Assembly (NCBI RefSeq): GCF_016495865.1
Contig: NZ_CP054706.1
Location: forward strand, 3,720,001-3,784,000
DNA from: Salicibibacter cibi
GTDB taxonomy: Bacteria > Bacillota > Bacilli > Bacillales > Marinococcaceae
DNA length: 64,000 nucleotides
Reading direction: 5' to 3'
This document shows, piece by piece, positions 17,917-24,610 of this stretch (position 1 is the first letter of the stretch; the number at the start of each line of letters is the position of its first letter). The notes under the pieces were generated by a model. That model was given only the letters and a program-made list of their open reading frames with translations, did not search any database and was not told where the DNA came from. The translations under genes were made by a program, and so were the position numbers.

Positions 17917-19182
17917 TTAGAGGCTCCCAGCTCCGATGTACTTGTCGCCCCAATAATGAGGGTCATCGATGCTATCGATCGTTACGCCGTTTGATGCACT
18001 CGCATGAATAAATTCACCATTTCCGATGTAGATACCCGCGTGGGATACACCGCCGCTAGTGTCAAAGAATACGAGATCGCCTTCGCTCGGATTCGATACG
18101 GATGTGCTCATGTTATACAGAGAAGATGTGTCTGCGCGATGATCAGGACCTTGTCCGTTTTGATCAAGCACGTAGTTGATGAATCCGCTGCAATCAAATG
18201 CGCCTGGACCGTTAGCGCCATAACTATATGGAGTTCCCATCTGTGCCATAGCAGTATCGATCACGCCGCTAGCGTCACCACCATTGTTATCAGTCGAGGC
18301 ACCATCGACGACTTCTTCGGTATTGTCTTCTTCATTTGTAGCGTTGTCGCTACCGGAATTCTCGGATTCACTGTTGCTTTCGTTCTCTGAGCTGCTTTCG
18401 CTTTCGGAACTGCTTTCTTCAGTGTTATTGCTCTCGGAAGCAGTGTCTTCAGTACTGCTTTCTTCAGTGTTGTTGTTCTCGGAAGTGTTGTCTTCAGTAC
18501 TGCTTTCTTCAGTGTTGTTGTTCTCGGAAGCAGTGTCTTCAGTGCTGCTTTCTTCAGATGAGTTATCTGATGAATTATCTTCGGAGTTATCATTGTTGCC
18601 GGTATTCTCACTTGGCTGTCCTTCAAGGGAGCTTAATGTTGCTGCTCCTGCTACTCCAAAGAAATTCCCCGCTTCTGAAGAAATGCCGTGATCTTGTTGA
18701 AAAGCTTTTACGGCACTTTCCGTTTGCGGACCGAAAATAGAATCGACATTACCGTCGTAGTATCCTAGATCTTGAAGTTGTGCCTGAAGATCACTTACGG
18801 CTTCACCAGTATCTCCATTGGACATGGAACTTGAATTTCCTTCGGAACTAGTGCTTTCACTAGTACTTTCATCTGAAGAAGAAGATTCTTCAAGTGAACC
18901 GATTGTTTGGGGCCCTGCAACCCCAAAGAAGTTCCCCGCTTCTGAAGAAATGCTATGATCTTCTTGATAAGCTTTTACAGCGCTTAGCGTTCTTGGACCG
19001 AACGTGGATCCTGTGGAACCTTCAAAGTACCCGAGATCTTTTAGTTCTGTTTGCAGTTCGTTTACGGAGTCATTTACGTCTCCTTCGGACATCGAATCTG
19101 CATCTACACTAAATGCGTCTGCTGCGTTTGGTGCGAATAGCAATCCTACTGCCACGACTGTACTTAAAGCATACTTTTTCAT
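17917..19182 (-). CDS. Secreted NlpC/P60 peptidoglycan endopeptidase with two PG-binding domains
   Basis: This is a 421-residue exported wall hydrolase. A signal peptide with an Ala-rich cleavage region (PNAADA) is followed by two PG_binding_1 domains (about 30-95 and 120-185), both ending in ISSEAGNFFGVAG. A Ser/Thr/Glu/Asn-rich linker comes next, with three 15-residue repeats of the form NNTEESSTEDTASEN. The C-terminal NlpC/P60 domain has Cys331 in FDCSGF, then His in SHAGIYIG and FIHASA. The enzyme should cleave D-Glu-to-diamino-acid bonds in wall peptides. The start is the ATG at 19182; there is no good close ribosome binding site (see the leader entry). A sigma-A-like promoter is at 19356-19384. 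Confidence 0.93.
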   Translation of the reverse strand: MKKYALSTVVAVGLLFAPNAADAFSVDADSMSEGDVNDSVNELQTELKDLGYFEGSTGSTFGPRTLSAVKAYQEDHSISSEAGNFFGVAGPQTIGSLEESSSSDESTSESTSSEGNSSSMSNGDTGEAVSDLQAQLQDLGYYDGNVDSIFGPQTESAVKAFQQDHGISSEAGNFFGVAGAATLSSLEGQPSENTGNNDNSEDNSSDNSSEESSTEDTASENNNTEESSTEDNTSENNNTEESSTEDTASESNNTEESSSESESSSENESNSESENSGSDNATNEEDNTEEVVDGASTDNNGGDASGVIDTAMAQMGTPYSYGANGPGAFDCSGFINYVLDQNGQGPDHRADTSSLYNMSTSVSNPSEGDLVFFDTSGGVSHAGIYIGNGEFIHASASNGVTIDSIDDPHYWGDKYIGAGSL

Positions 19183-19303
19183 AATGATATTCACTCATAT
19201 ATTGTTCGACATTTATTCATCCGTAACTGGTTTTTCATCGGTGGTAGATATGTACCAGATCTTTCTAAGACGAACGTACTAACTGAGTGAATCGTCACCT
19301 CCT
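19183..19303 (-). promoter_or_regulatory. Structured 5' leader with distant Shine-Dalgarno
   Basis: A perfect AGGAGGTG (19296-19303) lies 113 bases from the ATG at 19182. Between them ATTCACTCA (19284-19292) can pair fully with TGAGTGAAT (19189-19197). If that helix forms, only 3 + 6 = 9 bases remain between the Shine-Dalgarno and the start codon. An inner GTTCG/CGAAC helix (19271-19275 with 19204-19208) supports folding. The leader of the 3D-domain gene at 27186 has the same design. Confidence 0.65.
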
Positions 19304-19355
19304 AAAATTGTGTAATTAGTATTATCTTTCATCTGTCTGTGATGTCATATATTGC

Positions 19356-19384
19356 ATTATAGATTCTAAACTTGGAAGTGACAA
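19356..19384 (-). promoter_or_regulatory. Sigma-A-type promoter of the NlpC/P60 gene
   Basis: On the minus strand TTGTCA (19379-19384) and TATAAT (19356-19361) are separated by exactly 17 bases. Transcription should begin near 19349, giving a leader of about 165 nt. Confidence 0.82.
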
Positions 19385-19399
19385 TATCTTTTACCGTTT

Positions 19400-19416
19400 T
19401 GTATTTTAAATGTAAT
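19400..19416 (+). promoter_or_regulatory. WalR-box-like direct repeat
   Basis: TGTATT-N5-TGTAAT resembles the WalR consensus (two TGTWAH hexamers, 5 bases apart) with one mismatch. It lies 16 bases upstream of the -35 box of a wall-hydrolase gene, on the opposite strand. Such genes are typical WalR targets in Bacillus, and walRK is in this window. A chance match in AT-rich DNA is possible. Confidence 0.4.
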
Positions 19417-19716
19417 GTGGATAGACTATTATGCTATCCTACAGTTTTTTCAAAATTTAATAGATAGGCGTCATGAAGGGAATATTTGCATAGATGTGGT
19501 TTGATGTGGAAATGGCTCGAGTTCTGTCGTAATCTTTTTGTAATCTTTTTGTTAAAGCCCAAATGCTTCTTTTCAATAGAAAAGACTTATCCTCAAGAAT
19601 CACGAACAGCGAAAATCAAAGCCCTTTTTATCCTATCATCCGAACAATTTATACTTACTGATAGTATTAAAAAAACTCAAGGACCATTTTCGCTGTCCTT
19701 GAGCTTTACTTTAGTA

Positions 19717-19842
19717 AGTGCCTGTTAAGCTCCCGCTTCACCCTCGTAAGCGAAGAGATAACGGCGACTAACACCCCAATTCGTTCAACTAACCATCAAA
19801 AGAGGATGATACCCTCCCCTCTGATGGCAGTTTCACTTTATT
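19717..19842 (+). repeat. Dispersed palindromic repeat, family A copy 1
   Basis: About 126 bp, matching 21727-21852 in inverted orientation along its whole length. Shared blocks are CTCCCGCTT, GTAAGCGAA, GGCGACTAA, GTTCAACTAACCATCA and a hairpin core with CATCA-AGAGGA and CCTCTGATGG arms. The right part overlaps ywgA and encodes its last 15 residues and stop codon. Confidence 0.85.
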
Positions 19843-20349
19843 AAGGTGTTGCCTCCAACGTTCAATATGGGCATAGGCATGTTCAATATCCGCTTTGGAG
19901 TAGTTTTGCGTCTTCTTTAACACATGTACTTTCCTGATGATTTCTTCTTGATTTGCAGGTTCCAAAAAAAGGATCGTGGCGGTCAATTCAAGAAACTTGG
20001 ATGAGCAAACATTCATTTCTTGAATGACATTTTTCTGTTGTTCAAATGTTTCACGATTATTACCTTTTGTTTTCAGAAAATGTTCGCCATTTGTAGCCAC
20101 CTGATAGCGATATTGATGATACCCTGCCATCTCTTCTTTAATTTCCGATATAAATTCAAATTGTTGCAGTTCTTCAAGGCGAAGGTTCAGTTCTTCGGAA
20201 TACGGACCATAGCGATGAAAATCGTACTTTTCATGAAACGGCATTCCTAATTTTTTGCTGATAAAAACGATTTTTTGAAACTTCTTGCGTCCGGTTATTT
20301 CTCCAACCGTCTGCAATAATGACAAGACATTGACATGTTGGTCCAACAC
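19789..20349 (-). CDS. ywgA: YwgA family protein
   Basis: This is a 186-residue protein of the Bacillus YwgA family (function unknown). Conserved parts are LLQTVGEITGRKKFQKIVFISKKLG and KYDFHRYGPYSEELNLRLEEL, here given as shorter segments of one N-terminal region. The start is GTG at 20349, with GAGGAGG 8 nt upstream, inside the end of the ywfO transcript; an upstream ATG would overlap ywfO and has no site. The last 15 residues (VKLPSEGRVSSSFDG) are encoded by a dispersed repeat, so the native C-terminus has probably been replaced or extended. The ywfO-ywgA order is as in Bacillus subtilis. Confidence 0.85.
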   Translation of the reverse strand: MLDQHVNVLSLLQTVGEITGRKKFQKIVFISKKLGMPFHEKYDFHRYGPYSEELNLRLEELQQFEFISEIKEEMAGYHQYRYQVATNGEHFLKTKGNNRETFEQQKNVIQEMNVCSSKFLELTATILFLEPANQEEIIRKVHVLKKTQNYSKADIEHAYAHIERWRQHLNKVKLPSEGRVSSSFDG

Positions 20350-20362
20350 ACGGCCTTCCTCC

Positions 20363-21637
20363 TCAACCTGACAAAATCTCCAGTATTTCACGCTTCTCGT
20401 TTTCTTGGCCGGGCGTGTGCAAGATATCACTGGGATAATACAGCTTATGATCCGTTCGTTTTTTGCCGGAAATCGCCTCGACGACATCTGATTGCCGTGA
20501 TAACTCGCGGAGTTTCCGATCATTCATAAGCAAATGGATCGGCATCCGTTCTTCCTCTTCCCCTGGCCGGTAAAAATCATAGGGGAGGTCGGATGAAAAA
20601 TCAATGACCAAATAATAATCCGGATCTACCCCAATGGCTTTAAATCGCTCTTGCAACCCTGCCCACTCATTCATAATAAAATGTTGATTGAATTCAACGT
20701 ATTGAAACAACCGCCGATGTAAAAAACGGCCGCATAAATCAGCAAGAATTTCATCCTGTTCCTCTTCCCACACTTGAAAATAATAGAAAATAATCATTTC
20801 ATCAAGCTTTAAATAGTCTGCGATCGAAATATCTCCGTCAAAAAAAGGCTGAAGGTGCATCGGGAATTGCTTGAACGTGAAGCCATTCAAGTACAGGTAT
20901 TTTGCCCTTCGTAATATTTTGTTTAAAATCACTTCCGCACTTCGTGTAACCGGATGAAAATAAACTTGCCAATACATCTGATAACGGCTCATGATATAGT
21001 CTTCCACCGCGTGCATCCCAGTGCTCTTAATGACGACCTGATCATCCAACGGCCGCATCACCCGCAAAATCCGCTCCATATCGAAATGCCCATAACTGAC
21101 GCCTGTGTAAAAGGCATCGCGTTGCAAATAGTCCATTCGATCCGCATCAATCTGACTGGAGATCATGCTGACGACGAGTTTGTTCGGGTGTGTCTTTTCG
21201 ATCACTTCCGAGACTTCGCGCGGAAACTCATCCCCCATTCGCCGCAAGACGGCATTTACTTCGGTTTTCCCCATAATTATCGCCCGAGTCCAACTTTCAT
21301 GGTCCGTATCAAACACTTTTTCAAATGAATGGGAGAAAGGCCCATGCCCTATATCATGAAGCAGCGCCGTCGCCAGGCAGAGCAAGCGGTCTTCCTCATT
21401 CCAGTGCGGCCGACCCTTAAAAACTTCAATCATTCGCCGCATAATTTCATAGACCCCGAGCGAGTGGTTAAAACGTGTATGTTCCGCTCCATGAAAAGTG
21501 AGAAACGTCGTTCCGAGCTGCCGCACCCGCCGCAACCGTTGAAACTCTTTCGTTCCGATCAAATCCCATATCAACTGATCGCGGACATGAATATACCGAT
21601 GAACCGGGTCCTTAAACACTTTTTCTTCTTTTAACAT
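20363..21637 (-). CDS. ywfO: HD domain phosphohydrolase, YwfO family
   Basis: This is a 424-residue dGTPase-like HD protein. It begins EKVFKDPVHRYIHVRDQLI and has the metal site residues RFNHSLGVYE, ALLHDIGHGPFSHSFE and the downstream SSQIDADRMDYLQRDAFYTG. These motifs define the SpoT/YwfO/SAMHD1-like group that hydrolyses (d)NTPs. The ATG at 21637 follows AGAGG with 7 nt spacing; upstream in-frame ATGs lack sites. ywgA begins 13 bases after its stop. The exact nucleotide substrate is not shown by the sequence. Confidence 0.92.
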   Translation of the reverse strand: MLKEEKVFKDPVHRYIHVRDQLIWDLIGTKEFQRLRRVRQLGTTFLTFHGAEHTRFNHSLGVYEIMRRMIEVFKGRPHWNEEDRLLCLATALLHDIGHGPFSHSFEKVFDTDHESWTRAIIMGKTEVNAVLRRMGDEFPREVSEVIEKTHPNKLVVSMISSQIDADRMDYLQRDAFYTGVSYGHFDMERILRVMRPLDDQVVIKSTGMHAVEDYIMSRYQMYWQVYFHPVTRSAEVILNKILRRAKYLYLNGFTFKQFPMHLQPFFDGDISIADYLKLDEMIIFYYFQVWEEEQDEILADLCGRFLHRRLFQYVEFNQHFIMNEWAGLQERFKAIGVDPDYYLVIDFSSDLPYDFYRPGEEEERMPIHLLMNDRKLRELSRQSDVVEAISGKKRTDHKLYYPSDILHTPGQENEKREILEILSG

Positions 21638-21726
21638 TGTATTGCCTCTGCTCATACGGCAAAGCCAACCTTTCCATCTCTTTTCTTTCATTATAACGAA
21701 AGAAAGAGTCCAAGCAAACGAGAAAA

Positions 21727-21852
21727 GGATAAAGTGGAACTTCCATCAGAGGAGGGCGCCTCATCCTCCTCTGATGGTTAGTTGAACCAATCGGGGTTTT
21801 AGTCGCCCGTTAACTTTCGCTTACGGGGTTAAAGCGGGAGTTTTACGGGCGC
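21727..21852 (-). repeat. Dispersed palindromic repeat, family A copy 2
   Basis: An inverted copy of 19717-19842, so the ywfO-ywgA pair is bracketed by the two copies. The core CATCAGAGGAGG / CCTCCTCTGATG forms a perfect stem around a 9-10 base loop. Its reading toward the plus strand also encodes a KVELPSEEGASSSSDG-stop string like the YwgA tail. Confidence 0.85.
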
Positions 21853-21985
21853 TTGCCACCGGGATAAATAGATTATAACAAACAAATGTTCTTATTTAAA
21901 GATGGGTGCGGAAAATGTCTCCCCTTGGAGCAACTGCATGTTATACTGGGAAGGTCTGAAATTTTTTGAACGGAGTTTAGGTGGA

Positions 21986-22828
21986 ATGACAAGTTTACAA
22001 ACGTTTCCGGGGAAGCAATGGCGTTGGCTGAACCATTCGGAAAAGGGCTTGGATTATAGCCCGCTTCATTCCTTCGCTTATGATGATACCCTCTGCGAAA
22101 GCGTCGGCAAAGAAAACTCCTTTCCGATCGTGCATACATGGATTCACAAGCCGACGATTGTGCTCGGCACACTGGATAGCCGTTTGCCATCCATCCATCG
22201 CGCAATTGAACAACATAACAAAGACGGTTTTCATATAATCGTACGTAATTCCGGGGGGCTCGCTGTTTTTCTTGATCCGGGAATTTTAAACATTTCGCTG
22301 ATCGTCAAAGATACAAAAACCTTCACGATCAATGCTGCTTATACGTTCATGTGGAACGTTGTCCGGGAAATGTATCGTGACGCAGCGAAAGAAATATTGG
22401 CAGGGGAAATTGTCGGTTCTTACTGCCCGGGCAATTATGATCTTAGTATCGGAGGAAAAAAATTCGCGGGCATTTCCCAACGTCGGCTTCGCGACGGAAT
22501 TTCCATCCAGGTGTATCTCGCTATTACAGGGATCGGCTCCGAACGGGCAGAAGTCATCCGCCGTTTTTATCAAGTAGCCGGAGGAGAACACAGCCCCTCA
22601 ACACCAACAGTTAAACCTGAATCGATGGCGTCCATATCGGAATTGTACAATCGGGAAATGACAATCGCCGACAGTGAAGCACGCATGCAACGGGTGTTCA
22701 ATGACCACGGGAGCTCGATCACGCCAACCCGTTTGTCCTCCAACGAAGAGACTCGTTTCCAAAAAAGATTAACCCTCGTTCATGCGCGTAACAAAAAAAT
22801 ATTGGGATACGAACAGAAAACCCGTTGA
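21986..22828 (+). CDS. lipL: Octanoyl-[GcvH]:protein N-octanoyltransferase
   Basis: This is a 280-residue member of the lipoate-protein ligase fold, matching LipL of Bacillus in length. It moves octanoyl groups from GcvH to E2 subunits in lipoate assembly. Supporting segments are RNSGGLAVFLDPGILNISLI (acyl pocket) and SYCPGNYDLSIGGKKFAGIS with the catalytic Cys and the lysine loop, then QRRLRDGISIQVYL. The ATG at 21986 has GGAG 10 nt upstream and gives the expected family length; an ATG 28 codons earlier has no site. In many bacilli lipL, pta and hemQ are adjacent; pta is missing here. Confidence 0.92.
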   Translation: MTSLQTFPGKQWRWLNHSEKGLDYSPLHSFAYDDTLCESVGKENSFPIVHTWIHKPTIVLGTLDSRLPSIHRAIEQHNKDGFHIIVRNSGGLAVFLDPGILNISLIVKDTKTFTINAAYTFMWNVVREMYRDAAKEILAGEIVGSYCPGNYDLSIGGKKFAGISQRRLRDGISIQVYLAITGIGSERAEVIRRFYQVAGGEHSPSTPTVKPESMASISELYNREMTIADSEARMQRVFNDHGSSITPTRLSSNEETRFQKRLTLVHARNKKILGYEQKTR

Positions 22829-22849
22829 CCTGTGCGCAACGGGTTTCTT
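22817..22849 (+). terminator. Intrinsic terminator after lipL
   Basis: AAACCCGTTG and CGCAACGGGTTT pair across a short loop; the T-run is weak. The left arm overlaps the last lipL codons. Confidence 0.65.
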
Positions 22850-22932
22850 ATCATGCCAATGCCAAAATCATAAGACATGACAGTTAAAAACCCAATGACA
22901 TTCATCGTCCTTTTTTCCGTTAAGGCAAAATA

Positions 22933-23246
22933 ATGGACATATATCTTCGTCTGTCAATATCCGAATTTGGTGATTTGGCTTCATTTGGCGTGGTTTTATC
23001 TGGTCAGGACACACGCAATTTTATGGAAATATACGGTGAACGAAAAAAAGACTGTATCTTCGAAAAGAACGAACCGAAACGAACTGACACAAAAAGACGC
23101 TGCCCCTCGAACGATCATTGAACACATTTTTGGTATTATTAAAATGTACCGTCTCCGATGTGTTCACAATCGGGGGAGACAGGCGGTTGAGACCCATGTG
23201 GATCGATGCATGATCACTATACCGTTTCTATCAGCATCGCCCTGAC
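22933..23246 (+). pseudogene. Transposase remnant (IS5/IS1182-like C-terminus)
   Basis: One frame contains AAPRTIIEHIFGIIK, then MYRLRCVHNRG and AVETHVDRCMITI. This resembles the C-terminal IEHxFGxxK segment of IS5/IS1182-type transposases. Other frames carry further scraps, there is no start codon and no full domain. It marks old insertion activity between lipL and hemQ. The family assignment is tentative. Confidence 0.45.
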
Positions 23247-23284
23247 ACGCGACCGCGAAGAGAATACGTATGTCTTTTCATTTT

Positions 23285-23478
23285 TGACGCCATCATAATC
23301 AATTGTAAAAACTTTTATGGTGTCATTGTTGCCAAATGGACGCCATTAAACATATAAATGCGTTTTTTTATGGCGTCATAACTATCCGATGACACCATAA
23401 TATGCGAGATTCTGTAGATACATGGCGTCAAACGATTACAATCTGACATATATTGGAGGCACACTTTTCATTGACGCC
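23285..23478. repeat. Array of seven TGACGCCAT-like sites in both orientations
   Basis: Sites are at 23285, 23317, 23338, 23370, 23389, 23422 and 23471, as TGACGCCAT, GGACGCCAT, ATGGCGTCA or one-base variants. Neighbours form hairpins, for example 23338-23346 with 23370-23379. There is no open reading frame. A further ATGGCGTCA occurs at 26939 after metE. They may be eroded ends of nested small transposons or protein-binding sites. Confidence 0.6.
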
Positions 23479-23714
23479 CCCCTTGCTCTAAAACTTAATT
23501 TTAATTTTGACAGAGTCTTATCATTCGACATTACATTTCCTGATGCACAATGAATATTTTACATATTACGGGGAATCTCGAAAATTTCCCTCGAGCGAGA
23601 GATTGACAAATGTGTCACGTTTATTGAACCCTTTCGTGCGCCGTTTTCTTTCCCCCTTTCCCGTGTGTTAAAATAGGACTTGCATCATAGGAAAGAGAGA
23701 AAGGAGCAAACTGA

Positions 23715-24461
23715 ATGCCTGAGCCTGCAGAAACCATTGATGGCTGGTATTGCCTGCATGATCTCCGTTCGATCGACTGGACATCATGGAAACGCGTACC
23801 GGTAGATGAACGACAAGAAATACTGGCTGAGTTCACGGCCATGGTCGAAACGTGGATCGACAATGAACAAAAAGAAGAAGGAAGTTATGCCTTATATTCC
23901 ATTGTAGGGCAAAAAGCGGACCTCATGTTCATGTTGCTCCGTCCAACGATGGAAGAATTGGAACAAATTGAAAAAGCCTTTAATCAATCGCGCTTAGCTG
24001 AATATACGATTCCGGCTTATTCTTATATCTCCGTTGTTGAATTGGGCAAATACATGTTCAAAGGCGATGGAGACCCCCTCGAGGACCCTAGCGTACGCGA
24101 GCGCGTATTCCCGATTTTACCTAAATGGGAACACATATGTTTTTACCCGATGGACAAAAAACGCGAAGGAGACGACAACTGGTACATGATGCCCGCAAAA
24201 GACCGAGGGCAATTGATGTATGGCCATGGAATGGTCGGCCGCAAGTACGCGGGATATGTCAAGCAGGTCATCACCGGTTCCGTCGGTTTTGACGATTGGG
24301 AATGGGGCGTTACCTTATTCGCCCACGACGTTCTCCAATTTAAAAAACTTGTTTATGAAATGCGTTTTGACGAAGCATCCGCACGTTTTGCCGAGTTTGG
24401 CCCTTTCTATGTAGGAAATGTATTGGAAAAAGATAAAATTACAGGTTATTTCCAAGTATAA
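23715..24461 (+). CDS. hemQ: Coproheme decarboxylase HemQ (chlorite dismutase family)
   Basis: This 248-residue protein is the Firmicutes HemQ that converts Fe-coproporphyrin III to heme b in the cytoplasm. It has [14 protein letters not shown] at the N-terminus, [13 protein letters not shown] (the coproheme-contacting Tyr region) and [19 protein letters not shown] near residue 140. The axial-His loop [28 protein letters not shown] follows, described here as one stretch near 172-200. AAGGAG lies upstream of the ATG. It ends 150 bases before metE, and a promoter for the metE leader begins just after its stop. Confidence 0.95.
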   Translation: MPEPAETIDGWYCLHDLRSIDWTSWKRVPVDERQEILAEFTAMVETWIDNEQKEEGSYALYSIVGQKADLMFMLLRPTMEELEQIEKAFNQSRLAEYTIPAYSYISVVELGKYMFKGDGDPLEDPSVRERVFPILPKWEHICFYPMDKKREGDDNWYMMPAKDRGQLMYGHGMVGRKYAGYVKQVITGSVGFDDWEWGVTLFAHDVLQFKKLVYEMRFDEASARFAEFGPFYVGNVLEKDKITGYFQV

Positions 24462-24476
24462 TCATCGGAATACACC

Positions 24477-24505
24477 TTGACAAATGTTGTCGCTTCTTTT
24501 ATCTT
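24477..24505 (+). promoter_or_regulatory. Candidate promoter of metE
   Basis: TTGACA (24477-24482), 17-base spacer, TATCTT (24500-24505). The terminator at 24543 lies downstream of this promoter and only 24 bases before metE, so metE would be transcribed through it. Confidence 0.55.
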
Positions 24506-24542
24506 TTAAAGTATTCCAGTAAGTAAGATAAGGTTGGGCAAT

Positions 24543-24586
24543 GGATATTTTCCCCTTCCATTGAAGGTGAAAATATCCTTTTTTTA
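24543..24586 (+). terminator. Terminator-like hairpin in the metE leader (possible attenuator)
   Basis: GGATATTTTC and GAAAATATCC, plus an inner CCTTC/GAAGG pair, form a strong stem followed by eight T. A competing CAATGG/CCATTG pair (24539-24544 with about 24557-24562) would disrupt it. It could simply be the hemQ terminator, but no promoter is seen between it and metE. Confidence 0.75.
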
Positions 24587-24610
24587 CTACATGTACAGGA
24601 GGAGATACAA

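Noticed and set aside
19183..19303. ydaO-type c-di-AMP riboswitch upstream of the wall-hydrolase genes
   Set aside because: The genes and gdpP made this attractive, but the conserved ydaO core sequences are absent in both leaders.
22933..23246. Intact transposase gene
   Set aside because: Only a C-terminal segment is recognisable and it is spread over frames without a start.
23285..23478. CRISPR-like spacing of short repeats
   Set aside because: The repeats are only 9-10 bp, in both orientations and unevenly spaced, with no cas genes nearby.
24506..24610. T-box or S-box riboswitch upstream of metE
   Set aside because: The leader is only about 100 nt and lacks T-box and S-box conserved motifs.
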